DNA from: Wenzhouxiangella sp.
GTDB taxonomy: Bacteria > Pseudomonadota > Gammaproteobacteria > Xanthomonadales > Wenzhouxiangellaceae
NCBI GenBank assembly: GCA_007128175.1
Contig: SKXY01000117.1
Location: 1 to 34,160, forward strand
DNA length: 34,160 nt
Direction of reading: 5' to 3'
Below are positions 8,534 through 16,315 of this stretch, piece after piece; the stretch's first letter is position 1, and every line of letters starts with the position of its first letter. The translations under genes were made by a program, and so were the position numbers. The notes under the pieces were generated by a model. The model worked only from the letters and a program-made list of their open reading frames with translations, had not been told where the DNA came from and searched no databases.

Positions 8534-8669
8534 TCACTCCCCCAATGAGTGACGTCCATCACAGACCATCATCGCCAATGGAAGAGACCAAGTCGTACGA
8601 CGGATTGCCTCCAGCAGTGCGGTGGCAAGGACAGGACGCTTGCCGGGTGGCCCGTCGCCACCGATGGGG

Positions 8670-9509
8670 TCAAAGACAGGTCAGGCGGTCGAAATCGTCG
8701 GCAAGTGAAACCAGGCGCGAACGCAAGCGGCCAACCTGGCGATCGCTGGCCTGATCAAGGATTTCAGACAACACGTGCAGGGTGCGCTCGCGATTGTGTG
8801 CCATCAGCTCCCAATGCTCGTCGCTCCAATTATTGGCCGGATCGAGCAAGCCGGCCACCACATGCTCGAACTCCGGGTCATGACGGTTGCGTGCAACCTC
8901 GAAAAAGGCTTGCTGCCACCGCAGGGTTTCATCAAGCGTGGATTCGTCAATCCGCTTCAGTTCACCCGCCCAGCTCTCCAGGCGCCGGCGCTGCTCGCCA
9001 TCCAGGCGGCCCATGAAGCGCCGCAGCCCGCGCTCCATGGAGTCAACTCGCTGTTCAAGGCGCTCCCCGCCCCCCATCTTGGCGCGAGTGGCTATCTCTT
9101 TGTTGCGCTCTGCAAAGGCATCTTCGAGTTCTTCGAGCTGGTGATCACTCAGGAGGGCGATCATCTCAATCATGGAAGGCCGCATCGTTGTGAGCAATCG
9201 ATGCCAGAACGTGGTCATCGTTTCAGCATGGTGTTCCAGAACTTCGACCGTCATCTGCCCGGACCCGATATCGGCATCGATCCGGCGCAACCAGATGGCG
9301 TAATCAGGCAGTTCCGTGGCGCAATGCCAATCGAGGTGAGATTCGATCATGCCCCGCGCAACGATCGTCTGTTCGGAATCGAGGCTGACCTGGCTGTCGA
9401 CCCAGCGCAACATGAGCCGGTCGAGGTTGTTGTAGGCCATGCGCACCCCGCAACCGGCCAGAAGCAAGACCAGAAGCAGCAGAACAATGGGGCGAATCAT
9501 GGTGCGCAT
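8670..9509 (-). CDS. DUF6279-family lipoprotein
   Basis: A 279-residue lipoprotein. The signal peptide ends in a clear lipobox LLAGC with the lipidated cysteine at residue 20. Next comes the family signature MAYNNLDRLMLRWVD, then a long, highly charged all-helical body (for example LEELEDAFAERNKEIATRAK and RRFMGRLDGEQRRRLE). This fits DUF6279, a gammaproteobacterial lipoprotein family without assigned function. A second ATG lies three codons in (9500), still with a full signal peptide. It is divergent from the small membrane protein at 9602 with 92 nt between them. Location at the inner or outer membrane cannot be decided; residue +2 after Cys is Gly, not Asp. Confidence 0.82.
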   Translation of the reverse strand: MRTMIRPIVLLLLVLLLAGCGVRMAYNNLDRLMLRWVDSQVSLDSEQTIVARGMIESHLDWHCATELPDYAIWLRRIDADIGSGQMTVEVLEHHAETMTTFWHRLLTTMRPSMIEMIALLSDHQLEELEDAFAERNKEIATRAKMGGGERLEQRVDSMERGLRRFMGRLDGEQRRRLESWAGELKRIDESTLDETLRWQQAFFEVARNRHDPEFEHVVAGLLDPANNWSDEHWELMAHNRERTLHVLSEILDQASDRQVGRLRSRLVSLADDFDRLTCL

Positions 9510-9601
9510 GCCGACATCCTAGTCTTCGTGGCCACGAGGTAGCGTCAACGTCATTGGTCTGCCGCCCATCATTGCGTATGATCGGCGCGGGAGGTATCAA
9601 C

Positions 9602-10165
9602 ATGTTCAGGAATTTGCGCTGGCCCATCATGCTGGGCATTTCGGGGCTCGCCCTCTTTGGCGCGGCCACGTGGACTCTGGTTCAGGGGTTCGGCGGCTGG
9701 CACGACACCATCCAGGGCCCGGGACCGGTCGAAGTGCAAATCCCGTTTGCCGGCGACTACCGACTGTGGCACGAACCGAAAACCTCCATCGACGGGCGAC
9801 TGCAAGTGGTCGCTGACAACCTGCCATCAGGCTCGTCCGTTGAAGTAAACGATTTGCAAGGCAACATCATCCCGCTGCGCCCAGTCCGCGGCAGCATGAC
9901 CCAGGAGGTCGGCGGTACCCGGCGTGTAGCCATCGGGCACATCGAGTTTCCCTACGCCGGCACCTACAAGCTGTCCATCACCGGGTTTGATGAACCGCGG
10001 CAGTTCCGCCTAAGCGAAATCCGCTTTCTCGACAACTTACTGCGCGCCCTGCTGTTCGCCGTACCCGGCACATTGCTGTTCATGAGCGGGTTGATCTGGG
10101 GAATCCTTGCCGCGGCGCGCGAAACAGACAGTGGCCCTGAGCGTGTGACAAGAGACTGCGAATGA
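9602..10165 (+). CDS. Small membrane protein with two terminal TM helices
   Basis: A 187-residue protein with one membrane helix at the N-terminus (about 7-27), an extracytoplasmic beta-rich domain of about 110 residues (VEVQIPFAGDYRLW; LPSGSSVEVNDLQG; IEFPYAGTYKLSITGF) and a second helix near the C-terminus (about 145-170, LLRALLFAVPGTLLFMSGLIWG). GGGAGG lies 8 nt before the ATG at 9602. I do not recognise the family; the middle resembles a small beta sandwich that may bind ligand in the periplasm. Its 3' 123 bp are duplicated after the kinase gene at 13017-13139, where only the C-terminal helix survives. That points to a former second copy. Confidence 0.75.
   Translation: MFRNLRWPIMLGISGLALFGAATWTLVQGFGGWHDTIQGPGPVEVQIPFAGDYRLWHEPKTSIDGRLQVVADNLPSGSSVEVNDLQGNIIPLRPVRGSMTQEVGGTRRVAIGHIEFPYAGTYKLSITGFDEPRQFRLSEIRFLDNLLRALLFAVPGTLLFMSGLIWGILAAARETDSGPERVTRDCE
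9998..10120 (+). repeat. Left copy of a 123-bp direct repeat flanking the kinase
   Basis: This segment, inside the 3' end of the preceding gene, matches 13017-13139 without gaps at about 104 of 123 positions by my count. It encodes QFRLSEIRFLD and the last membrane helix. The copies bracket the kinase gene exactly, with the second beginning 9 nt after its stop. Confidence 0.85.
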
Positions 10166-10276
10166 TGCGTTCCTGAACCGCAAGCGGACTTGCAACCTCC
10201 GCAGTTCGTTCCGTGCGTTCCCGGACTCGTGGAGTTCACCGCCGCCTGTCGCCAGGCTACTCAGATCGCCCGCTTT

Positions 10277-10324
10277 TGGTATGCTCAAGACGGATTCGCG
10301 GGGAACCGCGACCTTGCTGGGAGG
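10277..10324 (+). promoter_or_regulatory. Candidate promoter, leader hairpin and ribosome binding site
   Basis: An extended -10 like element, TGG then TATGCT, lies at 10277-10285 with no good -35. TCGCGG-GGAA-CCGCGA (10296-10311) forms a perfect 6-bp stem capped by a GNRA-type loop. GGGAGG at 10319-10324 is a strong ribosome binding site. Transcription from about 10292 would exclude the upstream GTG and TTG codons as kinase starts. Confidence 0.4.
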
Positions 10325-10332
10325 AACACCTT

Positions 10333-13008
10333 ATCAACACCCGACCGCCACTCACCCCGGCTCGTCGACGCGCCGTGGATGGCCTGCTGGTGCAATACCT
10401 TGAACTGCCGGTAGTTGAGCAGAATGCCTGGCTGGACGACATCCATCGCCGCTACCCGCGCCTGGCCTGCTGGCTGGGGCAACTCGTCGACCGCAGTCAC
10501 ACCGTCACCCTGCTCGATGAGTCCGTGCGCAACCTGGCCGACGAAACCCTCGACCGGATCGAAGTCAATGCGGGTCCCCTGGAAGGTGGCAACCGGCTGG
10601 GCCCCTGGGAAGTCATCAAGGAGGTGGGTCACGGCGGAATGGGCCGGGTTTACCGCGGCACTCGTGCCGACGGAGCCTTCGAGATGGACGTGGCGATCAA
10701 GCAGATCGGTCGGCGCCGACGCGGCCTGGCCGAGCTGCTGCAGCGCGAATGCCGCCTGCTGGCGCGCCTCGACCATCCGGCGGTCACACGGCTGGTCGAT
10801 GCCGGGCTCGACGACCATGCCGGACCGTTCCTGGTCATGGAGTGGGTAGAAGGCACGGATCTCGAGCCGTGGCTGAACGAATGCGATCCTCCTGCAGCCG
10901 AACGCCTCGAGCTTTTCGAGCGAATCGCCGAAGCGGTTTCCCATGCCCATCAGCGACTGATCGTGCACGGTGATATCAAGCCGGGCAACATTCGCGTTCG
11001 AAGTGATGGTTCCATCAAACTGATGGATTTCGGCGTCTCTCGCCTGCTGGACACCGGCGATGCCGACGCTGCCGGATTGCGTGCATTGACACCGGCATTC
11101 GCTGCACCGGAACAGAGGGTCGGAGAAGACATCACCCCGACCAGCGATATCTGGTCCCTGGGCGCCCTGCTCCACTGGATGCTGACCGGGCAGATGCTTG
11201 ATCACGATGCCGAGCGCCAACCGCACAATCTGCCAGTTCCCGGTCGAAAGCGCCGGACCGAACTGTCAGCCATTCTCGCCCGGGCGACCATGACCGACCC
11301 ATCTCGGCGTTACCGAACGATCGCCGAACTGATCGACGACCTGCGGCGCTTCCGTCGCCATGAACCGGTGATCGCCATGCCGGTGTCACGCAGCTATGAG
11401 TTCCGGAAGTTCATTCGTCGAAACCCCATACTTGTCGGTGGTATCGCCGCCACACTGGCGGCACTGGTCATCGGCATATCGACCACGACGGCGATGTATT
11501 TCCAGGCTGAACAGGCCCGCCAACACGCTGCCTTGCAGCAGGCCCAGGCAGAAGCCCGCTCGCTCGAACTGACCCAGGTGGCCACTTTCCAGGAAGAGCA
11601 ACTCGGCCGCATCAGCCCGGCAGGCATGTCGGATGAGCTGCGAGATGTGCTGCTCGATCAACTCGACCGCGATGAACAAGTGCCACTCGAAGCACGTCTC
11701 GACGAACTCGACCTGACCGGCCTGGTGCTGCGCATGCTCGACAACCACCTGTTCGCGCCCACCCTTACGACCATTGGCGAACGATTCCACGATCAGCCGC
11801 TGATCGAGGCACAACTGCAGCAGTCCCTCGCCTCCAGCATGCGCCGTCTGGGCCTGCTCCAGCAAGCCGACGAACCGCAGTCGCGCGCGCTTCAAATCCG
11901 TCGCGAACAACTGGGAGAGGCGCACTCCGATACCCGGGAGTCAGTATCGGCAACCATCGAACTGGCCTGGCTGCAGGGTCATGCCGATAGAGCGATGACA
12001 CTGGCCGAAGAGGCACTGGATCGACGACTTGACTTGCTGGGTGAACACCATCCCGACACTTTGAAGGTGCAATCCGATATCGGCTCGATGCTGCATCAGA
12101 CGGGACGACTCGAAGAGGCCGTAGAGCGCCTGGAAGCCGTACTGATCACGCGCCGTGAGGTACACGGCGAAAACGCCGTCGAAACCGTCATCGCGAGGAA
12201 CAACCTTGCCTCGGCCTATACCGAGCTGGGTCAGCTCGAGCAGGCCGAGATGCTGCAAAAGGAAATCATCCGGGGATTCGGAAAACTGTTCGGCGAGAAC
12301 CACATCAACACAGCCATTGCTCACAACAACCTGGCCATGACGCTACGCAGTCGTGGAGAGCTCGACGAGGCGCTCACCCACCAGCGCCAGGCGCTGGCCA
12401 TCGTGCGACACGCAGCGGGTGAAGAACATCTGGAGGCCCTGCAGTCCATGAACAACATCGGCCTTATCCTGATGGAAATGGCGCGGCACGATGAAGCGGA
12501 AGACTATTTCAACCGGGCCCTTGACGGACAAACCCGAACACTGGGACCGACACACCGCAATACCCTGAGAACGCTTCACAACCTCGCCGTCAATGCCCGT
12601 CGAATGGGCCGCAGTGAACGCGCTGTCGAACTGGCTCGACGGGCCTGGGAGGGCAGCATGCAAACCAACGGATCGGCCCATCCCTCGACATTGGCCTATC
12701 GCCATAACCTCGCGAGCTCAGTATTGGCTGCCGGCGACATCGAAGCTGCCGCCAATGAAACCATGGACTTGCTTGGCCAGGCGCTGGAAGCCAAGGGAGC
12801 GGATCACGTCCGCACCGCGCTGATCCGCAACACCATGGCACGTGCACTGATACGTTCAGGCCGCACTGAAGAGGCCCTGAGCCAGGCCGAAAAGGCCCAC
12901 ACGGTGCTGGCCAACCAGGCCCATGATCAGGACTCGGCCATGCAGTCGGTCGACCGCACGATGGTTGAGATCCACGAGTATCTCGCCGCCAGTGAGCCTG
13001 ATGGATAG
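10333..13008 (+). CDS. Membrane Ser/Thr protein kinase with TPR repeats
   Basis: An 891-residue PknB-type kinase (numbered from 10333). An N-terminal helical cap (about 5-70) resembles that of other Xanthomonadales TPR kinases. The catalytic domain (about 90-345) has the glycine loop GHGGMGRVY (99-107), ATP lysine K123, helix-C E139, the catalytic loop HGDIKPGN with D214, DFG at 232-234 and APE at 258-260. The usual HRD arginine is Gly, so it is not an RD kinase. One membrane helix (about 365-388) is followed by about 500 residues of tetratricopeptide repeats with recurring A-x-L-Y/H-N-L-A spacing (NNLASAYTELGQLEQAE; NNLAMTLRSRGELDEA). The domain after the helix should be periplasmic. The start is unusual: the only well-placed ribosome binding site, GGGAGG, is 8 nt before an ATC codon. 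GTG at 10213, a TTG near 10276 and GTG at 10375 are alternatives. No sigma gene is adjacent. Confidence 0.9.
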   Translation: MNTRPPLTPARRRAVDGLLVQYLELPVVEQNAWLDDIHRRYPRLACWLGQLVDRSHTVTLLDESVRNLADETLDRIEVNAGPLEGGNRLGPWEVIKEVGHGGMGRVYRGTRADGAFEMDVAIKQIGRRRRGLAELLQRECRLLARLDHPAVTRLVDAGLDDHAGPFLVMEWVEGTDLEPWLNECDPPAAERLELFERIAEAVSHAHQRLIVHGDIKPGNIRVRSDGSIKLMDFGVSRLLDTGDADAAGLRALTPAFAAPEQRVGEDITPTSDIWSLGALLHWMLTGQMLDHDAERQPHNLPVPGRKRRTELSAILARATMTDPSRRYRTIAELIDDLRRFRRHEPVIAMPVSRSYEFRKFIRRNPILVGGIAATLAALVIGISTTTAMYFQAEQARQHAALQQAQAEARSLELTQVATFQEEQLGRISPAGMSDELRDVLLDQLDRDEQVPLEARLDELDLTGLVLRMLDNHLFAPTLTTIGERFHDQPLIEAQLQQSLASSMRRLGLLQQADEPQSRALQIRREQLGEAHSDTRESVSATIELAWLQGHADRAMTLAEEALDRRLDLLGEHHPDTLKVQSDIGSMLHQTGRLEEAVERLEAVLITRREVHGENAVETVIARNNLASAYTELGQLEQAEMLQKEIIRGFGKLFGENHINTAIAHNNLAMTLRSRGELDEALTHQRQALAIVRHAAGEEHLEALQSMNNIGLILMEMARHDEAEDYFNRALDGQTRTLGPTHRNTLRTLHNLAVNARRMGRSERAVELARRAWEGSMQTNGSAHPSTLAYRHNLASSVLAAGDIEAAANETMDLLGQALEAKGADHVRTALIRNTMARALIRSGRTEEALSQAEKAHTVLANQAHDQDSAMQSVDRTMVEIHEYLAASEPDG

Positions 13009-13016
13009 ATAGACCC

Positions 13017-13162
13017 CGGCAGTTCCGGCTCAGTGAAATCCGCTTTCTCGACCTCTTCCTGAGTACTCTGCTGTTCGCCGTGCCTGGCACATTGCTGTTC
13101 ATGAGCGGTCTGATATGGGGTGTCCTCGCCGCGGCACGCAGGCGCGGAATTGATCCACCGTG
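13017..13162 (+). pseudogene. C-terminal remnant of a second copy of the 9602 membrane protein
   Basis: Starting 9 nt after the kinase stop, the sequence reads in one frame QFRLSEIRFLDLF, then the helix LLFAVPGTLLFMSGLIWGVLAAARR and a stop at 13160-13162. This is the C-terminal 47 or so residues of the protein encoded at 9602-10165. The nucleotides are about 85% identical over 13017-13139 and diverge after that. There is no start, and the N-terminal helix and the beta domain are missing. It is the right copy of the direct repeat flanking the kinase. Whether the kinase was inserted into a tandem pair, or a deletion removed the rest of the second copy, cannot be told from this window alone. Confidence 0.82.
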
Positions 13163-13203
13163 ACACGGCCAGCGGCCGCGGCCTGCAATGGGCCCGGCTT
13201 CGC

Positions 13204-13977
13204 TCAGGCCGCGCGGCGCCTCGAGCGGTGCTGGACGATGCTGTCGTAGGCCTGACGGATCTCGCGCACGCGCTCTTCGGCCACCGGACGCATATTTTCC
13301 GGCATGCCGCGGGCAGCCATCTTGTCCGGGTGGTGCCGACTCATCAGCCGGCGGTAGGCCTTCTTGATCTCGGCATCGCCGGCCGCCGGCGACACGCCCA
13401 GCGTGGCATAGGCATCCTGTATTCCCCGTTCCGGAGATTCGCTGTTGTGTGCGGTTCCCCTCAGCCCCGCTTCCAGGCGTTCGACATCGGCCTCGGACAG
13501 CCCAAGTCCGCGTGCGATGCGCAGCAACATCCGATGTTCGCTGTCATCGACCATGCCGTCGGCGGCGATGGCAGATAACTGGACGTGGAGAAAGAGTTGC
13601 AGCAGCGATCGGTTGTTGCCGACCACGGCGCGCAGGGCAAGCACCTCGGCATACAGATCGAAGCCCTCGCTCTTGCCGCGATTGAATGCCGCCTGTGCGG
13701 CACGACGCTGATCCGGCGACAAACCGAGAGTATCGAAAAACTGCTCGGCGACACGGATCTCCTCACGGCTGATCCGGCCGTCGGCTTTGCACACCGCACC
13801 CATGACGGCAAAGGTCGAGTCGAGAAATTGCTCGCGTATCCGACCCAGCCCGCGCGGGAACAGCACCTCCAGCATGAAATGCCCGAGCCCGTAGCCCAGC
13901 AGACCACCAAGGAACAGCCCAAACAAGCCGCCCATGAGCAGCCCCAACAGGGCACCGAACAACACGAACAGGGTCAT
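13204..13977 (-). CDS. djlA: DjlA-like membrane-anchored J-domain co-chaperone (TerB plus DnaJ)
   Basis: A 257-residue co-chaperone that would stimulate DnaK at the membrane. It has a Gly-rich N-terminal membrane segment (about 1-32, GALLGLLMGGLFGLFLGGLLGYG). A TerB-like helical domain follows (about 50-170; DSTFAVMGAVCKADGRIS..E, and a second D-G motif in SAIAADGMVDDSE). A C-terminal J domain (about 186-250) carries the essential HPD tripeptide at 216-218 in SRHHPDKM. This order and length match DjlA. It ends 41 nt from the remnant at 13162 and is convergent with it. It is 54 nt downstream of the DUF427 gene on the same strand. Confidence 0.92.
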   Translation of the reverse strand: MTLFVLFGALLGLLMGGLFGLFLGGLLGYGLGHFMLEVLFPRGLGRIREQFLDSTFAVMGAVCKADGRISREEIRVAEQFFDTLGLSPDQRRAAQAAFNRGKSEGFDLYAEVLALRAVVGNNRSLLQLFLHVQLSAIAADGMVDDSEHRMLLRIARGLGLSEADVERLEAGLRGTAHNSESPERGIQDAYATLGVSPAAGDAEIKKAYRRLMSRHHPDKMAARGMPENMRPVAEERVREIRQAYDSIVQHRSRRRAA

Positions 13978-14031
13978 GGGGGCAAATGGTACACGAGCGT
14001 GACCGAATCATTGGCGTAGACCATCAACTCC

Positions 14032-14493
14032 CTACCAGCCGCGCGTGCCCGGCCCACCCTTGAAGGGTCCGCTGACCCACGAAAGAATCCAGCCGCCGTA
14101 GAAATCACCCGCCTGTGCCTGTACTTGCTCGCCGGCGACGTAACAGGCGTCGACGCGACCGGCATAGAAAGAGAGAAAATCGCGGATCATCGGATCGACA
14201 GGATCGGAGTAGGACCAGGCGACATCCTCGATCAACCCTTCCTCGGTCTCCAGATGCCAATAACGGGCCTGTCCCTTCCACTCGCAGAAGGTTCGAGTCC
14301 GGCTTGGCACCAGTCGATCCAGGCCCACGTCATCAGGCGGAAAGTAAAAGCACGGCGGGTGGGCGGTCTCGAGTACCCTGACGCCACGCGTGGTTTCAGC
14401 AAGCACCCGGCCGGCGTGCTCGACCTTCAACCGCCAGTCCACTCGCTCGATTCGCGGCGGACGGGGATAGTCCCAGACCGATTCGTTTTTCAT
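14032..14493 (-). CDS. DUF427 domain protein
   Basis: A 153-residue protein of the DUF427 family, recognised from the VWDYPRPPRIE start, the beta strand pattern KVEHAGRVLAETTRGVRVLETAHPPCFYFPPDDV, the CEWKG-ARYW motif and the closing YAGRVDACYV segment. Members adopt a small beta-tent fold; the function is not established. The start at 14493 gives the family N-terminus and has GGAG 9 nt upstream. It overlaps by 4 nt (ATGA) the stop of the methyltransferase remnant upstream, so the two were once a translationally coupled pair. The C-terminal tail after YVAGE (about 40 residues, Gly and Trp rich) is longer than the core needs. Confidence 0.88.
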   Translation of the reverse strand: MKNESVWDYPRPPRIERVDWRLKVEHAGRVLAETTRGVRVLETAHPPCFYFPPDDVGLDRLVPSRTRTFCEWKGQARYWHLETEEGLIEDVAWSYSDPVDPMIRDFLSFYAGRVDACYVAGEQVQAQAGDFYGGWILSWVSGPFKGGPGTRGW

Positions 14494-14756
14494 GACTGAA
14501 ATCTCCGTGATACCTTCACTTGCGGCAGGAATCGACCGGTGACCAGCCGCCACTGTCGATGATCATCACCGAACGATTCGGCCAGCTCCCGATCCTCGCG
14601 CCCGGCCTGGCGCCACAGCGCCCATATCCCGACTGCCAGGGCAGCCGGGCTGACCATGGTCGCCGGATAAACAGCGAGGCCGACATAGAGAATTGCATCA
14701 CCGAGAAACATGGGGTGGCGTAAGTAAAGGGTATATCCATGCCGGTGACCGAGATG
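14490..14756 (-). pseudogene. Truncated isoprenylcysteine methyltransferase-like (ICMT/PEMT) membrane protein
   Basis: The open stretch reads YTLYLRHPMFLGD, then a membrane helix (AILYVGLAVYPATM), then EDRELAESFGDDHRQW and RFLP. These are the SAM-binding C-terminal motifs of ICMT-type integral membrane methyltransferases: RHP, E-x-x-L-x-x-x-F-G and R-F-x-P. The RHP motif lies before the only ATG (14711), and two TGA stops (14757-14762) close the frame just upstream. The N-terminal membrane helices are therefore missing. Its stop overlaps the DUF427 start (ATGA). It could still be translated as a 73-residue fragment, but would lack part of the cofactor site. Confidence 0.7.
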
Positions 14757-14823
14757 TCATCACACGATCCGAAAGCCCGCAGGGAAACTTGCGTCCCGCG
14801 GCCGGTCCGGTACGCTGTTCGCC

Positions 14824-15210
14824 ATGAGGTACTGGCTGCTTGCCATCGGGTTGCAGATCATCATCCTGGCGCTGGGCTTCTGGCTGCTGGGAGGCGCCTT
14901 CATGGAAATCAGCATCCTGCACGCGCCGGTGATCAACCTGCTGCTGTGGACGGGCTTGATTTCGCTCGCCGGTCTGGCGGCTGGTGCCGCCCGGCAGCGG
15001 CTTCACCGTGGACTGGGAATGGCCTTGCTGCTGGTTGCCGTGGCATGGTTTCCGCTGTCATTGCTGATCTTCGGCAACGCGCGCTTTTCTGGCACGTCTT
15101 ACTTCCTCTGGCAACTCTGGCTGAGCGGCACCGCTGCGCTGTTGATCACATGCCTGCTCTCGCTGACGGCAAGTGCCGTGGCTGCTCTTGCCAGCCGATG
15201 GTGCAAATGA
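14824..15210 (+). CDS. Small polytopic membrane protein of unknown function
   Basis: A 128-residue protein with four predicted membrane helices (about 3-27, 35-56, 63-84 and 97-122) joined by short loops. The loop between helices 2 and 3 is basic (ARQRLHR), which places it in the cytoplasm. It has no signature motif that I recognise. It is divergent from the methyltransferase remnant and convergent with the esterase at 15246, 35 nt away. The ribosome binding site is weak. Confidence 0.6.
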   Translation: MRYWLLAIGLQIIILALGFWLLGGAFMEISILHAPVINLLLWTGLISLAGLAAGAARQRLHRGLGMALLLVAVAWFPLSLLIFGNARFSGTSYFLWQLWLSGTAALLITCLLSLTASAVAALASRWCK

Positions 15211-15245
15211 TGCCAACGCCGGAGAACCCCGATACGAAGCAAAAC

Positions 15246-16253
15246 TCATCGTGACCCATTGATCGCCTCCCAGAATGCCGGCGCTTCAAGTGCGACCCAG
15301 AAGCCGGGAGCAAAGGTCTGCGCACGAGCTTCACCGAGACAGAATGCACCGTCGCGGAAAAAGTGATCGAGCCCGGGAAGGGTTTCGCTGACCAGCTGCC
15401 GATTGCCGCTGTTGTCGCCAAACTGTTGTTCGAGGCGTGGAACATTGGTTTCAGGCATGACCATGATGTCGTTGGTCGCGAACAGGGCGAGCATCGGTTG
15501 CGTCAACCGGGCCAGATCTTCAGCGGGATCGTAACGAACGATGCGCGACAGGTAACCGACCGACACGATTCGGCTCAACGCACCCATGCCCGACAGCATC
15601 ATGCCCAGACCGGCACGGCGCGCCCCCAAAGCTCGTCGTCCGTCGCATTCCCAGCGATTGGCGGTGTCTTCGATGATCTGCTGGCGCACACCAATGGCCG
15701 GACCTGCCAGACTGACGACGTAAGCCACGTCCACCGGGCTTTGAGCCGCGGCCTTGACCGCGATCCATCCGCCCTGACTATGGCCCAGCAGGCCGATGCG
15801 AGTCGCATCGATTTCCGAACGTGGGGCCAACGCACTTACCGCGGCCAGCGCGTTGTCGGCACGGTCACCAAAATCTTGCTTGCGCCAGTCACCTTCCGAA
15901 CGTCCGACACCTGGCTTGTCGAAGATATAGACGGCATGGCCGCGGGCTTCGAACCACGCCTGAAGCTCCGGCCAGAACCACGAACGACGTTCTCCCTCCC
16001 AGCCGGTGCGATAGCTCTCGTCACCCGAACCGGCCAGGAACACCACAGCCGGAAACGGACCGCTTCCGGGCGGCAGGAACAAGGTGCCTGACAAAATCCC
16101 GGCAGATGCGTGGAAGTCCAGATCAACCGGTTCGGCCAACGCGTGCCCCGCACTGAAAAGAATTACGGCGAGGAGCGCCTGGAGCGGTGGACAGCAAACC
16201 GGCCACCTGCGGCCACCGTGCCTTTCGGTTTGCACATTATCCTTTCCCATCAT
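15246..16253 (-). CDS. Secreted alpha/beta hydrolase (dienelactone hydrolase/esterase-like)
   Basis: A 335-residue exported hydrolase. From the chosen ATG a basic n-region and hydrophobic segment end at GHALA (about residue 40). The fold motifs are FPAVVFLAGSGDESYR (oxyanion strand), VYIFDKPGVGRSEGDWR, the nucleophile elbow GHSQGG (Ser159), ATND with Asp262, and GLDHFF with His297. It probably acts on small esters or acyl compounds in the periplasm. The frame is open up to a GTG at 16319, which overlaps the serine hydrolase stop as GTGA; that coupled start would add 22 residues before the signal peptide. ATGs at 16271, 16253 and 16250 are alternatives. It forms an operon with the upstream S12 hydrolase. 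A decayed relative lies at 30795-31048. Confidence 0.85.
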   Translation of the reverse strand: MMGKDNVQTERHGGRRWPVCCPPLQALLAVILFSAGHALAEPVDLDFHASAGILSGTLFLPPGSGPFPAVVFLAGSGDESYRTGWEGERRSWFWPELQAWFEARGHAVYIFDKPGVGRSEGDWRKQDFGDRADNALAAVSALAPRSEIDATRIGLLGHSQGGWIAVKAAAQSPVDVAYVVSLAGPAIGVRQQIIEDTANRWECDGRRALGARRAGLGMMLSGMGALSRIVSVGYLSRIVRYDPAEDLARLTQPMLALFATNDIMVMPETNVPRLEQQFGDNSGNRQLVSETLPGLDHFFRDGAFCLGEARAQTFAPGFWVALEAPAFWEAINGSR

Positions 16254-16315
16254 CGCAACATTGTCCACCATGCGCGCCCGGGCGGGTAGTCCCGGGCGTA
16301 CAGATTGACCGGAGT

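Noticed and set aside
10213-10332. Extension of the kinase to GTG 10213
   Set aside because: No ribosome binding site precedes it, and the extra residues (RSRTRGVHRRLSPGYSD) look like translated leader; the GGGAGG at 10319 points to a start near 10333.
9998-13139. The kinase as a transposon between direct repeats
   Set aside because: The repeats are 123 bp of coding sequence, not a short target-site duplication. No transposase or terminal inverted repeats are present.
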